DNA from: Actinomycetota bacterium
GTDB taxonomy: Bacteria > Actinomycetota > Geothermincolia > Geothermincolales > RBG-13-55-18
Direction: 5' to 3'
NCBI GenBank assembly: GCA_040757835.1
Contig: JBFLWJ010000003.1
Coordinates: 263,240 to 327,239, forward strand
DNA: 64,000 bases
In this document: positions 44,822 through 52,791 of the stretch, one piece after another
Numbering within the stretch: the first letter of the stretch is position 1
Layout: every line of letters begins with the position of its first letter
Program-made: the position numbers and the translations under genes
The notes under the pieces: generated by a model
Seen by the model: the letters and a program-made list of their open reading frames with translations, nothing else
Databases searched by the model: none
What the model was told of the DNA's origin: nothing

Positions 44822-46105
44822 CTATGGCAGTTTGCGCAGGACGTTGCGGGTGTCCAGTACGGGCACCCCGGAACGCGCGATGAGTCCGTAATCGACGCCG
44901 CTGTGGGCGGTGACGATGACCACGCAGTCGCAGTCCCTCAGGGTGTCGTCGGTGAGTTCCACGCTGCGCAGTGCCGCTTCGCCCAGGCTGAACGAGGGGA
45001 CGAAAGGGTCATGGTAGGCCACGTCCACCCCCGCATCCCCGAGCAGTTCCATGAGCTTCGCGGCCGGGGTCTCGCGCGTGTCGCCCACGTCCGGTTTGTA
45101 GGCCACCCCCACCACCAGCACCCGCGCGCCCTTGACGCTCCTGCCCTGGCGGTTGATCTCCCGCACCACCAGCCCGCTCACGAAGTAGGGCATGTTCACG
45201 TTGACCTTGCCGGCCAGCTCTATGAACTCGGTCTGGAAGTCGTATTCCCGCGCCTTCCATGCCAGGTAGAAGGGGTCCACGGGGATGCAGTGGCCGCCGA
45301 GCCCCGGCCCCGGCCAGAAGGGCATGAAGCCGAAGGGCTTGGTGGCGGCGGCCTCGATGACCTCCCACACATCCAGGCCCATGCGCTCGCAGAGCATCCA
45401 CAGCTCGTTCACCAGCGCGATGTTCACGCCGCGGAAGATGTTCTCCAGGATCTTGGCCATCTCCGCGACCTCGGGCGAACTCACCTCCACCGTCCGCTCC
45501 ACGAAAGAGCCGTAGAAGAGGCGAGCCAGCTCCGTGCACCTCTCGCACATCCCTCCCACCAGCTTGGGGGTGTTGGCGATGCCCCATCTCTCGTTGCCGG
45601 GATCGACCCTCTCGGGCGAGTAGGCCAGGAAGAAATCCTCGCAAAGCTCCGCCCCGTTCTCCTCGAGGATGGGCAGGACGACCTCCCGCGTGGTCCCCGG
45701 GTAGGAGGTGGACTCCACGATGACCAGCTTGGGCCCTCGCCCGGCGCCGAGGACATCCCTTATCTGCCGTGTCGCCTCGCGGATGAAGCCCAGGTCGGGA
45801 TCGCGGGTCTTGGAGAGTGGGGTGGGGACGCACACGCATATCACATCGCAGGAGGCGAGGGCACCCGCATCTCCGGTGACCTCGAACCTTCCCGATGCCT
45901 GCAGCTCTTTGAGCCTGGCGTCGTCAAGCCCCTCGTAGAGGGCATCGCCCCGGGCCAGGCGGCATCTCTTATCGCCGTCCCGCTCCAGCCCCGTCACCCT
46001 GAAGCCCGCGCACCCCGCCTGCAGCGCCAGGGGGAGGCCGACGTATCCCAAGCCGATGACGCCCACCAGCGCGCTGCGGTCCTCTATAGACTCTCTGAGC
46101 CCCAT
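44822..46105 (-). CDS. Nucleotide sugar dehydrogenase (UDP-GlcNAc/UDP-ManNAc 6-dehydrogenase type)
   Basis: A 427-residue NAD-dependent dehydrogenase that oxidises C6 of a UDP-sugar to a uronate. It has the Rossmann motif VGVIGLGYVGLPLALQAG, VCVPTPLSKTRDPDLG, ESTSYPGTTREVV, YSPERVDPGN, the EMAKILENIFRGVNIALVNE helix, and GPGLGGHCIPVDPFYLAWKA with the catalytic cysteine in GHCIPVDP. WbpA/WecC-like enzymes share this pattern. GGGAGG precedes the ATG. It probably supplies acidic sugars for surface glycans together with the nearby glycosyltransferase. Confidence 0.93.
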   Translation of the reverse strand: MGLRESIEDRSALVGVIGLGYVGLPLALQAGCAGFRVTGLERDGDKRCRLARGDALYEGLDDARLKELQASGRFEVTGDAGALASCDVICVCVPTPLSKTRDPDLGFIREATRQIRDVLGAGRGPKLVIVESTSYPGTTREVVLPILEENGAELCEDFFLAYSPERVDPGNERWGIANTPKLVGGMCERCTELARLFYGSFVERTVEVSSPEVAEMAKILENIFRGVNIALVNELWMLCERMGLDVWEVIEAAATKPFGFMPFWPGPGLGGHCIPVDPFYLAWKAREYDFQTEFIELAGKVNVNMPYFVSGLVVREINRQGRSVKGARVLVVGVAYKPDVGDTRETPAAKLMELLGDAGVDVAYHDPFVPSFSLGEAALRSVELTDDTLRDCDCVVIVTAHSGVDYGLIARSGVPVLDTRNVLRKLP

Positions 46106-46223
46106 GCCACCTCCCGTCTAACCGGCCGTCCTTCTGCCTGATTGCCTATATGTTATCATTTGGGAGGCGGTAAAAGCGCGCGTGTGAGGGGACGCGCCCG
46201 ATCACGATACGGGAGGTCATGGG

Positions 46224-47006
46224 GTGTTAGAAGTGCCCGTACTGGACCCGGAGGAGGCGCTCCCTCACATCCTCGGTTTCATCCGCGAGCGCACCGCTGC
46301 GGCGGGCAGGTCGCGGCTGGTGGTGGGGCTCTCCGGGGGGCTGGACTCCGCCGTCTCCACATACCTCGCCGAGCGCGCCCTGGGGAGGGACAACCTCACC
46401 GCGTTCCTCATGCCCTATAAGACCACCGACCCGCAGAGCACCAAGGACGCGCTGCTGGTCGCGTCTGAACTGGGGATCGCCCACAGGATAATCGACATCA
46501 CCCCCATGGTCGACGCCTACTTCGACCGCCTGCCCGAGGCCGACCGCAAGCGGCGCGGCAATTACATGGCGCGCACGCGCATGGCGGTGCTCTACGACCA
46601 GTCGGCTGCGCGGGACGCCCTGGTGCTGGGCACCGGCAACCGCACCGAGGCCCTGCTGGGCTACACCACCCTGTGGGGGGACATGGCCTGCGCCTTCACC
46701 CCCCTGGGCGACCTCTACAAGACGCAGGTCAGGCAGCTTGCGGGCGCCCTCGGGGTTCCCGCGCGCATCGTCGGCAAGCCCCCCTCCGCGGACCTCTGGC
46801 AGGGACAGACCGACGAAGGGGAGATGGGCCTCACCTACGACGAGGTGGACCGCCTGCTCTACGCCATGATCGACCTGGGCCACGGCGATGCGGAACTGGA
46901 GGCGGACGGGTTCGGGCCTGCCCTCGTCCGCAAGGTGCGGGACATGGTGGAGGCATCCTCCTTCAAGCGCTGCATGCCCCCCTCCTGTGGGGGGGTCAGC
47001 CCCTGA
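46224..47006 (+). CDS. nadE: NH3-dependent NAD(+) synthetase
   Basis: A 260-residue NadE without a glutaminase domain; it amidates deamido-NAD with ammonia. The ATP pyrophosphatase P-loop is LVVGLSGGLDSAVSTYLAER, followed by VLGTGNRTEALLGYTTLWGD, FTPLGDLYKTQVRQLA and PPSADLWQGQTDEGEMG. The GTG at 46224 has GGGAGGT upstream. The last residues (GVSP and the TGA) are encoded by the REPIN-like element that begins at 46992, so the C-terminus was altered by insertion. Confidence 0.95.
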   Translation: MLEVPVLDPEEALPHILGFIRERTAAAGRSRLVVGLSGGLDSAVSTYLAERALGRDNLTAFLMPYKTTDPQSTKDALLVASELGIAHRIIDITPMVDAYFDRLPEADRKRRGNYMARTRMAVLYDQSAARDALVLGTGNRTEALLGYTTLWGDMACAFTPLGDLYKTQVRQLAGALGVPARIVGKPPSADLWQGQTDEGEMGLTYDEVDRLLYAMIDLGHGDAELEADGFGPALVRKVRDMVEASSFKRCMPPSCGGVSP

Positions 47007-47082
47007 CATGTGACATTTGTATATCTGGTCGTGGCCATTCGATCTCGTGAACCGTAAATGTCACATGTCAGGGGCTGACCCC
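46992..47082. repeat. REPIN-like element, copy 4
   Basis: A 91-base element between nadE and the GT4 gene, both on the plus strand. It supplies the nadE stop codon at one end. At the other end it lies five bases before the -10 hexamer of the next gene, where the arm sequence ATGTCA (47065-47070) is at -35 spacing. Its central sequence is unlike that of the other copies. Confidence 0.92.
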
Positions 47083-47087
47083 ATCAC

Positions 47088-47093
47088 TATAAT
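47088..47093 (+). promoter_or_regulatory. -10 element for a leaderless GT4 transcript
   Basis: TATAAT is followed by six bases and the ATG at 47100, so the message should begin at the start codon. A weak -35 (ATGTCA, 17-base spacing) is formed by the right arm of the repeat, which suggests the repeat contributes to this promoter. Confidence 0.5.
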
Positions 47094-47099
47094 GAAGGC

Positions 47100-48260
47100 A
47101 TGGAGAAGCTCAAGGTCCTCGAGGTGTGCAATCTCGACCGTTTTGCCGTCTCTCCCTACATGTTGCCGGTCTTCCGCTGGTTGGTGGAGCAGGGCCACGA
47201 GGTGCACGTTGCCTGCCGGGTGACCACCTTCGAGGACAGGCTGCGCGGGGCCGGCCTCGTCGTGCACGATCTGCCCATCACCCGCAGCGTCACTCCCCTG
47301 CAGGACCTCAAGGCCTACCGGCGCCTCAAGTCACTCATCCGCGAAGGCGGCTACGACATCGTTCATACCCACAATCCCAAGGACGGCGTACTGGGGAGGA
47401 CCGCCGCCTGGAAGCTTGGGGTCCCCGCGGTCATCCACACCTGTAACGGTTTCTACTTCTCCCACCGCTCCTCGGGCCCGAGGCGGTGGCTGGTGACCAA
47501 GGCGGAACGCTTTGCCGGCAAGCGCTGCCACCTGGTCATCTTCGTCAACACCGACGACCTGGCCCTGGCCGCGGCCAAGAGGATCGTGAGCCCGCTCAAG
47601 GCTAAACTTATATACAACGGGGTGGACCTGGAGCGTTTCCGACCGGGGGAGGACGACGGACTCCGGGACGAGCTGGGTATCCCGACGGAGGCGACGGTCC
47701 TGGGGTACCTCGGCGAGATCAAGCGGGAACGGAACCTGGACGTGATGGTGGAAGCCGCTGCGCGCCTGACATCCGGGCGTGGCGATATCTACCTGGTCAT
47801 GGTGGGAGATTCCTCCATGGAACCGCGGGAGCCGGAACGCCTGCGCCGGCTCGCCTCCGGACCGGCGCCCGCCCTCGCCGGACGCATCATCTTCACCGGA
47901 TACCGCTCCGACCCCGAACGTTTCTACCGCATCTTCGACATCTACGTGCTCCCCTCGTCGCGGGAGGGGTTCGGGGTGACCCTCATCGAGGCCATGGCCA
48001 CCGGGGTGCCGCTGGTCGCGTGCCGGGTGCGCGGCCCTAGGGACATCGTCGAGGACGGCAAGGACGGTATACTGGTCGAGGACCGCGACCCCGTGGAACT
48101 CGCAGAAGCGGTGAGCTTCTACCTCGACGCCCCCGAGGCCGTTGCCAAATACACGGGGCGGGCGCGCAAGAAGGTGGCGCGGGAGTTCGACCACGCGGTC
48201 ATGCGAGACAAGATCTACGGGGAATACCTCCGCCTGGCGGGGTCAGCCCCTGACATGTGA
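47100..48260 (+). CDS. Family 4 glycosyltransferase
   Basis: A 386-residue GT-B enzyme acting on surface glycans at the cytoplasmic face of the membrane. It begins KVLEVCNLDRFAVSPYMLPV and shows RLKSLIREGGYDIVHTHNPK, LIYNGVDLERFRPGEDD, LGYLGEIKRERNLDVMVEAA and the donor-binding SREGFGVTLIEAMATGVPLV with the EGFGxxxxE site. The final residues GSAPDM and the stop lie in a REPIN-like element starting at 48239. The gene is flanked by such elements on both sides. Confidence 0.93.
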   Translation: MEKLKVLEVCNLDRFAVSPYMLPVFRWLVEQGHEVHVACRVTTFEDRLRGAGLVVHDLPITRSVTPLQDLKAYRRLKSLIREGGYDIVHTHNPKDGVLGRTAAWKLGVPAVIHTCNGFYFSHRSSGPRRWLVTKAERFAGKRCHLVIFVNTDDLALAAAKRIVSPLKAKLIYNGVDLERFRPGEDDGLRDELGIPTEATVLGYLGEIKRERNLDVMVEAAARLTSGRGDIYLVMVGDSSMEPREPERLRRLASGPAPALAGRIIFTGYRSDPERFYRIFDIYVLPSSREGFGVTLIEAMATGVPLVACRVRGPRDIVEDGKDGILVEDRDPVELAEAVSFYLDAPEAVAKYTGRARKKVAREFDHAVMRDKIYGEYLRLAGSAPDM

Positions 48261-48330
48261 CATTTTCTCGTTCTGACAAGATTGAAGAAGATACCGCTAT
48301 TGAAAATGTCACATGTCAGGGGCTGATACC
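48239..48330. repeat. REPIN-like element, copy 5
   Basis: A 92-base element that is the reverse complement of copy 2 (43430-43521) across its whole 40-base centre and nearly all of its arms; only the far end differs (CTGATACC for CTGACCCC). It provides the stop codon of the GT4 gene on the left and abuts the response-regulator gene end on the right. Confidence 0.93.
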
Positions 48331-48331
48331 A

Positions 48332-48985
48332 TTAGGAGCTGAGGAAGAGCTTCACCGCGGCCGTCCTCGAGCTGACGCCCAGCTTGCGGTAGACGCCCGA
48401 GATCACCTTCTCCACCGTCTTCGGCGACACGAACAGCCTTGCGGCGATCTGCTTGTTGCTCATCCCCTCGCTCATCAGCGAGAGGACGTCCTTCTCGCGC
48501 GAGGTCAGCATCTCGATGGGCGAGGGTTTCGCCGCTGGGGCGCCTTCCCCCCGCACGGAGGCGACGATCATGTCCAGGACCTGCGGGCTGAAGGTCTTCT
48601 CGCCCTGGTAGGCCTTGCGCACGGCGCTAACCAGTTCGGAGCTGGCCACCTTCTTCAGCAGGTAGCCGTCGGCGCCCGCCTGCAACGCCTGGTTCACGTA
48701 TTCGTAGTCCTCGTACATGGAAAGCATGATCACCTTGATCAGGGGGTGGGACGCCTTGAGCTGCTTGCATACCTCGATACCGGACATCCCCGGGAGCTTG
48801 ATGTCCAGCACCACTACGTCGGGGATGAGCGTGGCGGTCCTCTCCAGGCACTCGCTTCCGTCCTCCGCCTCCCCCACCACCAGGATGTCCTGCTGCTTCT
48901 CGATGAGGGACGCGAGCCCCTCGCGCAGGATGGCGTGGTCGTCGGCCAGGAGCACCCTTATCCTCTCACCCTTGGCGTCCGGCAT
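48332..48985 (-). CDS. NarL/LuxR-family response regulator
   Basis: A 217-residue response regulator. The receiver domain begins RIRVLLADDHAILREGLASL, with the phosphorylated aspartate in VVVLDIKLPGMSG and the conserved lysine in GYLLKKVASSELV. A C-terminal LuxR-type helix-turn-helix follows (LTSREKDVLSLMSEGMSNKQ, IAARLFVSPKTVEKVISGVY). The kinase gene lies six bases upstream, so the pair is co-transcribed. It probably controls the adjacent CoA-ester cluster. The gene ends two bases from a REPIN-like element. Confidence 0.95.
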   Translation of the reverse strand: MPDAKGERIRVLLADDHAILREGLASLIEKQQDILVVGEAEDGSECLERTATLIPDVVVLDIKLPGMSGIEVCKQLKASHPLIKVIMLSMYEDYEYVNQALQAGADGYLLKKVASSELVSAVRKAYQGEKTFSPQVLDMIVASVRGEGAPAAKPSPIEMLTSREKDVLSLMSEGMSNKQIAARLFVSPKTVEKVISGVYRKLGVSSRTAAVKLFLSS

Positions 48986-48991
48986 CGCGCA

Positions 48992-50641
48992 TCACTCCCG
49001 CGGCGCTTCCAGGGGCAGGTGGACGGCTATGGTCACGCCGCGCTCACATGGCGGGCACTCGAAGGTCCCGCCTATCTGTTCCGCCCGTTCGCGCATGTTC
49101 ACCATCCCCAGGTGCACCACGTCGTCCTCTGGAGGCGCCTCGAAACCGCGACCGTTATCGCTTATCACCAGCTCTATGCCGTCCGCATTGCGGCTGAACC
49201 TCACCATGGCCTCGCTGGCCCCGGAGTGCTTGATGATGTTGTTGCATGCCTCCTGTACGATGCGGTAGAGGTTGATCTTGGTCTCGCCCGGCAGCTCCCC
49301 CTCCACACCGGCGGTCACCAGCGAGAACTCGATGCCGTGGTCGGCGTTGAGGCGCCGTACCAGGTTGCGCAACGCCTCGCTTAGCCCCAGGTCGTCCAGG
49401 ACCGGCGGGTGCAGGGACGCCGACAGGTCGTGCAGTTGCTTCACCACCTTGGAGATGGATGACGAAGCGGACTCGATGTGCTGTCGCATGTCCTCCGGCG
49501 TGCCCTCCTCGCTCAGCGCCAGCTCCAGGTTGACCAGGGCGTTGGTCAGGTTCTGCCCGGTGTCGTCGTGCAGGTCCCGCGCCACCGCCGCCCGCTCCCG
49601 CTCCTGGATCTCCACGAAAGACTGGAAGAGCGCCTTGAGCTCCGTGTTCTTGAACCACAACTTCCGGGTGAGATCGGTGTTCTCCTTGATCTGCTCCGAG
49701 AGCAGGTACTGCTTGAAGCTCATCTCCGTCAGCACCTGCGCGATGGCGTTGACCACGGAGAGCAGGAACTCGACCTCCTCGATGTTCACGTTGCGCACCT
49801 GCGAAAGTGAGGCCAGCAGGGGCTCGGGGTCCACGCCCAGCTCCTCCGCCAGCCGGCGGTACTTCTCGGGATCCGCGGGCTCCATGAGCGAGGCGTCCCC
49901 GCTGATCATCCCCACCATCTCCCCGCCCAGGATGAGGGGGGCGTCGAAGCAGATGAATCCCGCGTGGCAGATGCGCACCCTCGGCTTAAGGTTCCTCTTC
50001 AGCTCCGCGAGGCCGCCTATGGCGGAGTTGTAACAGCGCATCACGCCCTCCAGGGAGTCGATGATCAGCTTGCAGTGCTCGCCCCCGGCCACGCTCACCA
50101 CAACCGGCATGCTGTTCATGTCCAGTACCCACAGGCGGACGCCGGTGATCTCCGCCAGCTCGTTCACCAGGTTCTGCAGGTACTTGACGTCGAGGACCTC
50201 GGAGAATGCGATCTCGCGCAGTTGCAGCGGGCGGATGAGCTCCGTATAGGCGGAGGGGGCCGAGAGGATGCCTATCTCCTGCAGGAACAGCCCTACCCCC
50301 ATGGTCCACAGCTCCATGAAGGGAAGGAGCATGTCCAGCCGGAGCCTCTCGTCGCGGACCATGGCCAGGAAGAGATCCCCGAACTCAGCCGCGGTGGTAA
50401 CGTCCTTAAAGGCCTCCAGGTCGCCGGGGTCCACGAAGTGGATCTCGAACAGGGGAGTTGCTTTCTGGGGGTCGATGAGGCCGATCTCCCCGTTCTTCTT
50501 CCTGCCGGCGGCGCACCCCCCCGGGGCGGATACGCGCAGAACCGCGCCGTCCTTGAGCAGATCGAGGGCGGAGCTAATCGGGCTGTCCGCGCTGATGAAC
50601 AGCCTCTCCGCCAGTTCCTCCAGCAGCTCCTGCACCGCCAT
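48992..50641 (-). CDS. PocR-domain histidine kinase (HisKA_3 type)
   Basis: A 549-residue soluble sensor kinase. Residues about 145-300 are a PocR-type sensory domain (LQNLVNELAEITGVRLWVLD; ICHAGFICFDAPLILGGEMV), a domain known from the propanediol regulator PocR and proposed to bind small hydrocarbon derivatives. The N-terminal 140 residues are unassigned. The dimerisation helix has the phospho-acceptor in RERAAVARDLHDDTGQNLTN, and the ATPase domain shows IVQEACNNIIKHSG and ISDNGRGFE. No membrane helices were seen, so it senses an internal ligand. The ATG at 50641 has GAGG seven bases upstream. Confidence 0.92.
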   Translation of the reverse strand: MAVQELLEELAERLFISADSPISSALDLLKDGAVLRVSAPGGCAAGRKKNGEIGLIDPQKATPLFEIHFVDPGDLEAFKDVTTAAEFGDLFLAMVRDERLRLDMLLPFMELWTMGVGLFLQEIGILSAPSAYTELIRPLQLREIAFSEVLDVKYLQNLVNELAEITGVRLWVLDMNSMPVVVSVAGGEHCKLIIDSLEGVMRCYNSAIGGLAELKRNLKPRVRICHAGFICFDAPLILGGEMVGMISGDASLMEPADPEKYRRLAEELGVDPEPLLASLSQVRNVNIEEVEFLLSVVNAIAQVLTEMSFKQYLLSEQIKENTDLTRKLWFKNTELKALFQSFVEIQERERAAVARDLHDDTGQNLTNALVNLELALSEEGTPEDMRQHIESASSSISKVVKQLHDLSASLHPPVLDDLGLSEALRNLVRRLNADHGIEFSLVTAGVEGELPGETKINLYRIVQEACNNIIKHSGASEAMVRFSRNADGIELVISDNGRGFEAPPEDDVVHLGMVNMRERAEQIGGTFECPPCERGVTIAVHLPLEAPRE

Positions 50642-50696
50642 GATCAAGCCTCGTTTCCTTTTACACCTTGATTATACCCGGGGCACCGGTGCGTTT

Positions 50697-50779
50697 GGGG
50701 TCAGCCCCTGACATGTGACGTTTTCACAACCAGCATACGTTTCACGAACGAAAAATGTCACATGTCAGGGGCTGACCCC
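50697..50779. repeat. REPIN-like element, copy 6
   Basis: An 83-base element between the Rieske gene and the kinase gene, both on the minus strand. The centre contains CCAGCATACGTT, shared with copy 7 at 52694-52786, although the centres differ in length. Confidence 0.92.
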
Positions 50780-50792
50780 ATCCTTCCAAATC

Positions 50793-51128
50793 CTATCCGA
50801 GAGAGACGTAGATGCGGCCGTCCTCCACTTTGACCTCGTAGGTCACAAAGGGCCTGGCCTTCCTGGGCGGCTTCTCCTCCAGTCCCGCCCAGTGGAGCAC
50901 GCTGCCGCCGGCCAGGTCGAAACGCGCGCCGTGGAAGGGACAGGTGATCACGGTACCGTTGAGTCTCCCCATGGACAGGGAGCCCCCCTGGTGGGGGCAG
51001 CTGTCCGAGGCGGCGTAGTAGTTGTCTCCCACCCGGGCGAGCACTACGGCCCGGCCGCCGGCCTTGACCTTCCTGAGCCCGCCGTCCTCCAGGTCACTGA
51101 CTGACGCTACCTCTATGTATGAGCCCAT
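50793..51128 (-). CDS. Rieske-type [2Fe-2S] protein
   Basis: A 111-residue soluble Rieske ferredoxin. The cluster ligands are in SCPHQGGSLSMG and ITCPFHGARFDL, spaced as in ferredoxin components of dioxygenases and nitrite-reductase small subunits. The ATG at 51128 follows GGGAGG. In this anaerobic cluster it would carry electrons rather than serve an oxygenase, which is an inference. A single copy of the second repeat family lies just upstream. Confidence 0.93.
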   Translation of the reverse strand: MGSYIEVASVSDLEDGGLRKVKAGGRAVVLARVGDNYYAASDSCPHQGGSLSMGRLNGTVITCPFHGARFDLAGGSVLHWAGLEEKPPRKARPFVTYEVKVEDGRIYVSLG

Positions 51129-51140
51129 GCAATACCTCCC

Positions 51141-51166
51141 ATGGGGCCGTATCTTCATTCTTCAAT
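51141..51166. repeat. Single copy of the GGGGCCGTATCTTC repeat
   Basis: ATGGGGCCGTATCTTCATTC and a few following bases match the arms at 27357-27435 with one early difference. It lies immediately upstream of the ribosome site of the Rieske gene. No inverted partner was found nearby. Confidence 0.65.
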
Positions 51167-51230
51167 TCCCCTATTGTGGCACCAATGGGTTGCGCTTCGG
51201 GCGTGGAGCTTAAGAACGAGGACAAGACCC

Positions 51231-52634
51231 CTAGCCCACTTGTGTGGCAGGGGTGGTCCTCTTCCCCTTCAGCACGCTGCCCACGAACTCGTCGATCTGT
51301 TCGTCCATCGCGCTCATGGGCAGCATCCTGCGGATCCAGGAGTCACCCTGCAGCATGAGCGTCGGCAGCTTGGAGCGTTTCATGATCTCGCTGCGCACCA
51401 CCGAGAACACGCTCCAGGTCTGCTTGCATGAGTGGTGCCCGCAATAGATGCAAGCGTCGGCATCGAGCTGCGAGGTCCAGTAGGCGATATCGTCCGCCCA
51501 CTGCGCGCTCATGGACTCCGCCCCTACCTGCCGCGTCATGGCATAGTCCCAGCAGGTGTCCGCCAGACCGTCGATCATGGTGTCCTTGGAGGAAAGGTCC
51601 ACGGGCTGGAAGAAAAAGGAACCCAGCAGGTCACCCAGGACGGTGATGCCCCGTTCCTCCATGCGGTTGAAGAAACCGTACCAGTCCCAGTAATAATAGG
51701 TGTAGATCCAGAAGCAGCGCGCCACCTCTTCCTGCGCGGGGTACAGCCCCTTCTCCATCCTCTCCTTCACCGTGTCGATCATCATGCGCAGGATATCCAG
51801 GCCCACCTCCGTCCCCCACAGTACGTAGCGCACGGCGTAAGCGTAGAGGGTGAAGAGGTTGGGGCAGGGGTTGGGGCGGATCTTGCGCAGCTCCCACAGG
51901 TCGTAGTAGAGCTGTGTGGCCTCGTTGGCCCTGGAGAGGACCTCGCGCATATGGTCCTCGTTCAGCTCCTCGCCCACGAACTCCTCCATGTCCCTGACCA
52001 ACCGGCGGAAGTAGGTGCGGTAGGCCCTGCGCCCCCGCGGCGAATCGTCCACCGGCTTGTCCAGGATGAACTGCGGTACGCCGATGTAGCGCGCCACGAA
52101 CTCGTGGATCTTGGAGTTGGCGTCGCAGCTGCCCGGGGCGGCCGAGATGACCGCGTCGGGCTCGAAGTCGGCCCCGGTGAGGGCCGAGCCCAGCTCGATG
52201 GTGTTGGAGGAACAGAGGTAGTCTGGGAGGCCCAGCCCCATGGCGAAGTCCCAGTACCTCTCGCCCTGTCCCTCCAGCGCCGCCACTCCCGACACGGTGA
52301 GGACTTCGCTGGTCAGCGGGTAGGCGTTCTCGAAGCAGTAGACGAACTCCGGGGGGAAATTGAAGGGCACGAGGATGATCTTCTTGCCCCTCGCCCTGGC
52401 CTCCGCGGCGCCGTCGAACCAGTGCTGCATACCCTTGAGAAGCGCGATGCTGGTCTTACGGATGCGTGGCGCCAACACCGCGCTGATGGCGCTGGACATG
52501 TCCTTGGGAAGGACGTGGAGGATGCCCTCCACTTCCTCGTCGCTCATGTCGTCCGGGAAGTGCTTGAGCAGCCCGTAGATGCCCATGGACCGGTTGACCA
52601 GGCCCTCGTAGTCCTTGAACTCTCTCTTTGCCAT
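51231..52634 (-). CDS. 2-hydroxyacyl-CoA dehydratase / benzoyl-CoA reductase-type large subunit (paralogue 1)
   Basis: A 467-residue protein of the HgdB/FldC/BcrB superfamily, iron-sulfur subunits that perform radical dehydration or ring reduction of CoA thioesters. Family-type cysteines are seen in DYLCSSNTIELGS, SAAPGSCDANSKIHE and ACIYCGHHSCKQTW. The last is an unusually Cys/His-rich C-terminal motif shared with the paralogue at 54448. The two proteins align along their whole length. GGAAG precedes the ATG. It lies downstream of the two activator genes, separated by a REPIN-like element. Confidence 0.92.
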   Translation of the reverse strand: MAKREFKDYEGLVNRSMGIYGLLKHFPDDMSDEEVEGILHVLPKDMSSAISAVLAPRIRKTSIALLKGMQHWFDGAAEARARGKKIILVPFNFPPEFVYCFENAYPLTSEVLTVSGVAALEGQGERYWDFAMGLGLPDYLCSSNTIELGSALTGADFEPDAVISAAPGSCDANSKIHEFVARYIGVPQFILDKPVDDSPRGRRAYRTYFRRLVRDMEEFVGEELNEDHMREVLSRANEATQLYYDLWELRKIRPNPCPNLFTLYAYAVRYVLWGTEVGLDILRMMIDTVKERMEKGLYPAQEEVARCFWIYTYYYWDWYGFFNRMEERGITVLGDLLGSFFFQPVDLSSKDTMIDGLADTCWDYAMTRQVGAESMSAQWADDIAYWTSQLDADACIYCGHHSCKQTWSVFSVVRSEIMKRSKLPTLMLQGDSWIRRMLPMSAMDEQIDEFVGSVLKGKRTTPATQVG

Positions 52635-52693
52635 TGGCGCTACTTCCTTTCTCCCTCCCCCCGATCAAGCCCCGCCCGTCGCTCCGTCCCCCC

Positions 52694-52786
52694 GGGGTCA
52701 GCCCCTGACGTGTGACATCATCACACCAGCATACGTTATCCCGCCCGTCCGAACCAAAGAAATGTCACATGTCAGGGGCTGACCCC
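52694..52786. repeat. REPIN-like element, copy 7
   Basis: A 93-base element between the second activator gene and the paralogue 1 large subunit. One arm carries CTGACGTGTGACAT in place of CTGACATGTGACAT. Its centre shares CCAGCATACGTT with copy 6. It interrupts an otherwise tightly packed minus-strand gene cluster. Confidence 0.92.
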
Positions 52787-52791
52787 ATCCT

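Noticed and set aside
43430-52786. REPIN-like elements as classical rho-independent terminators
   Set aside because: The arms are separated by about 30-40 bases and no T-run follows on either strand; identical centres in two copies indicate mobility instead.
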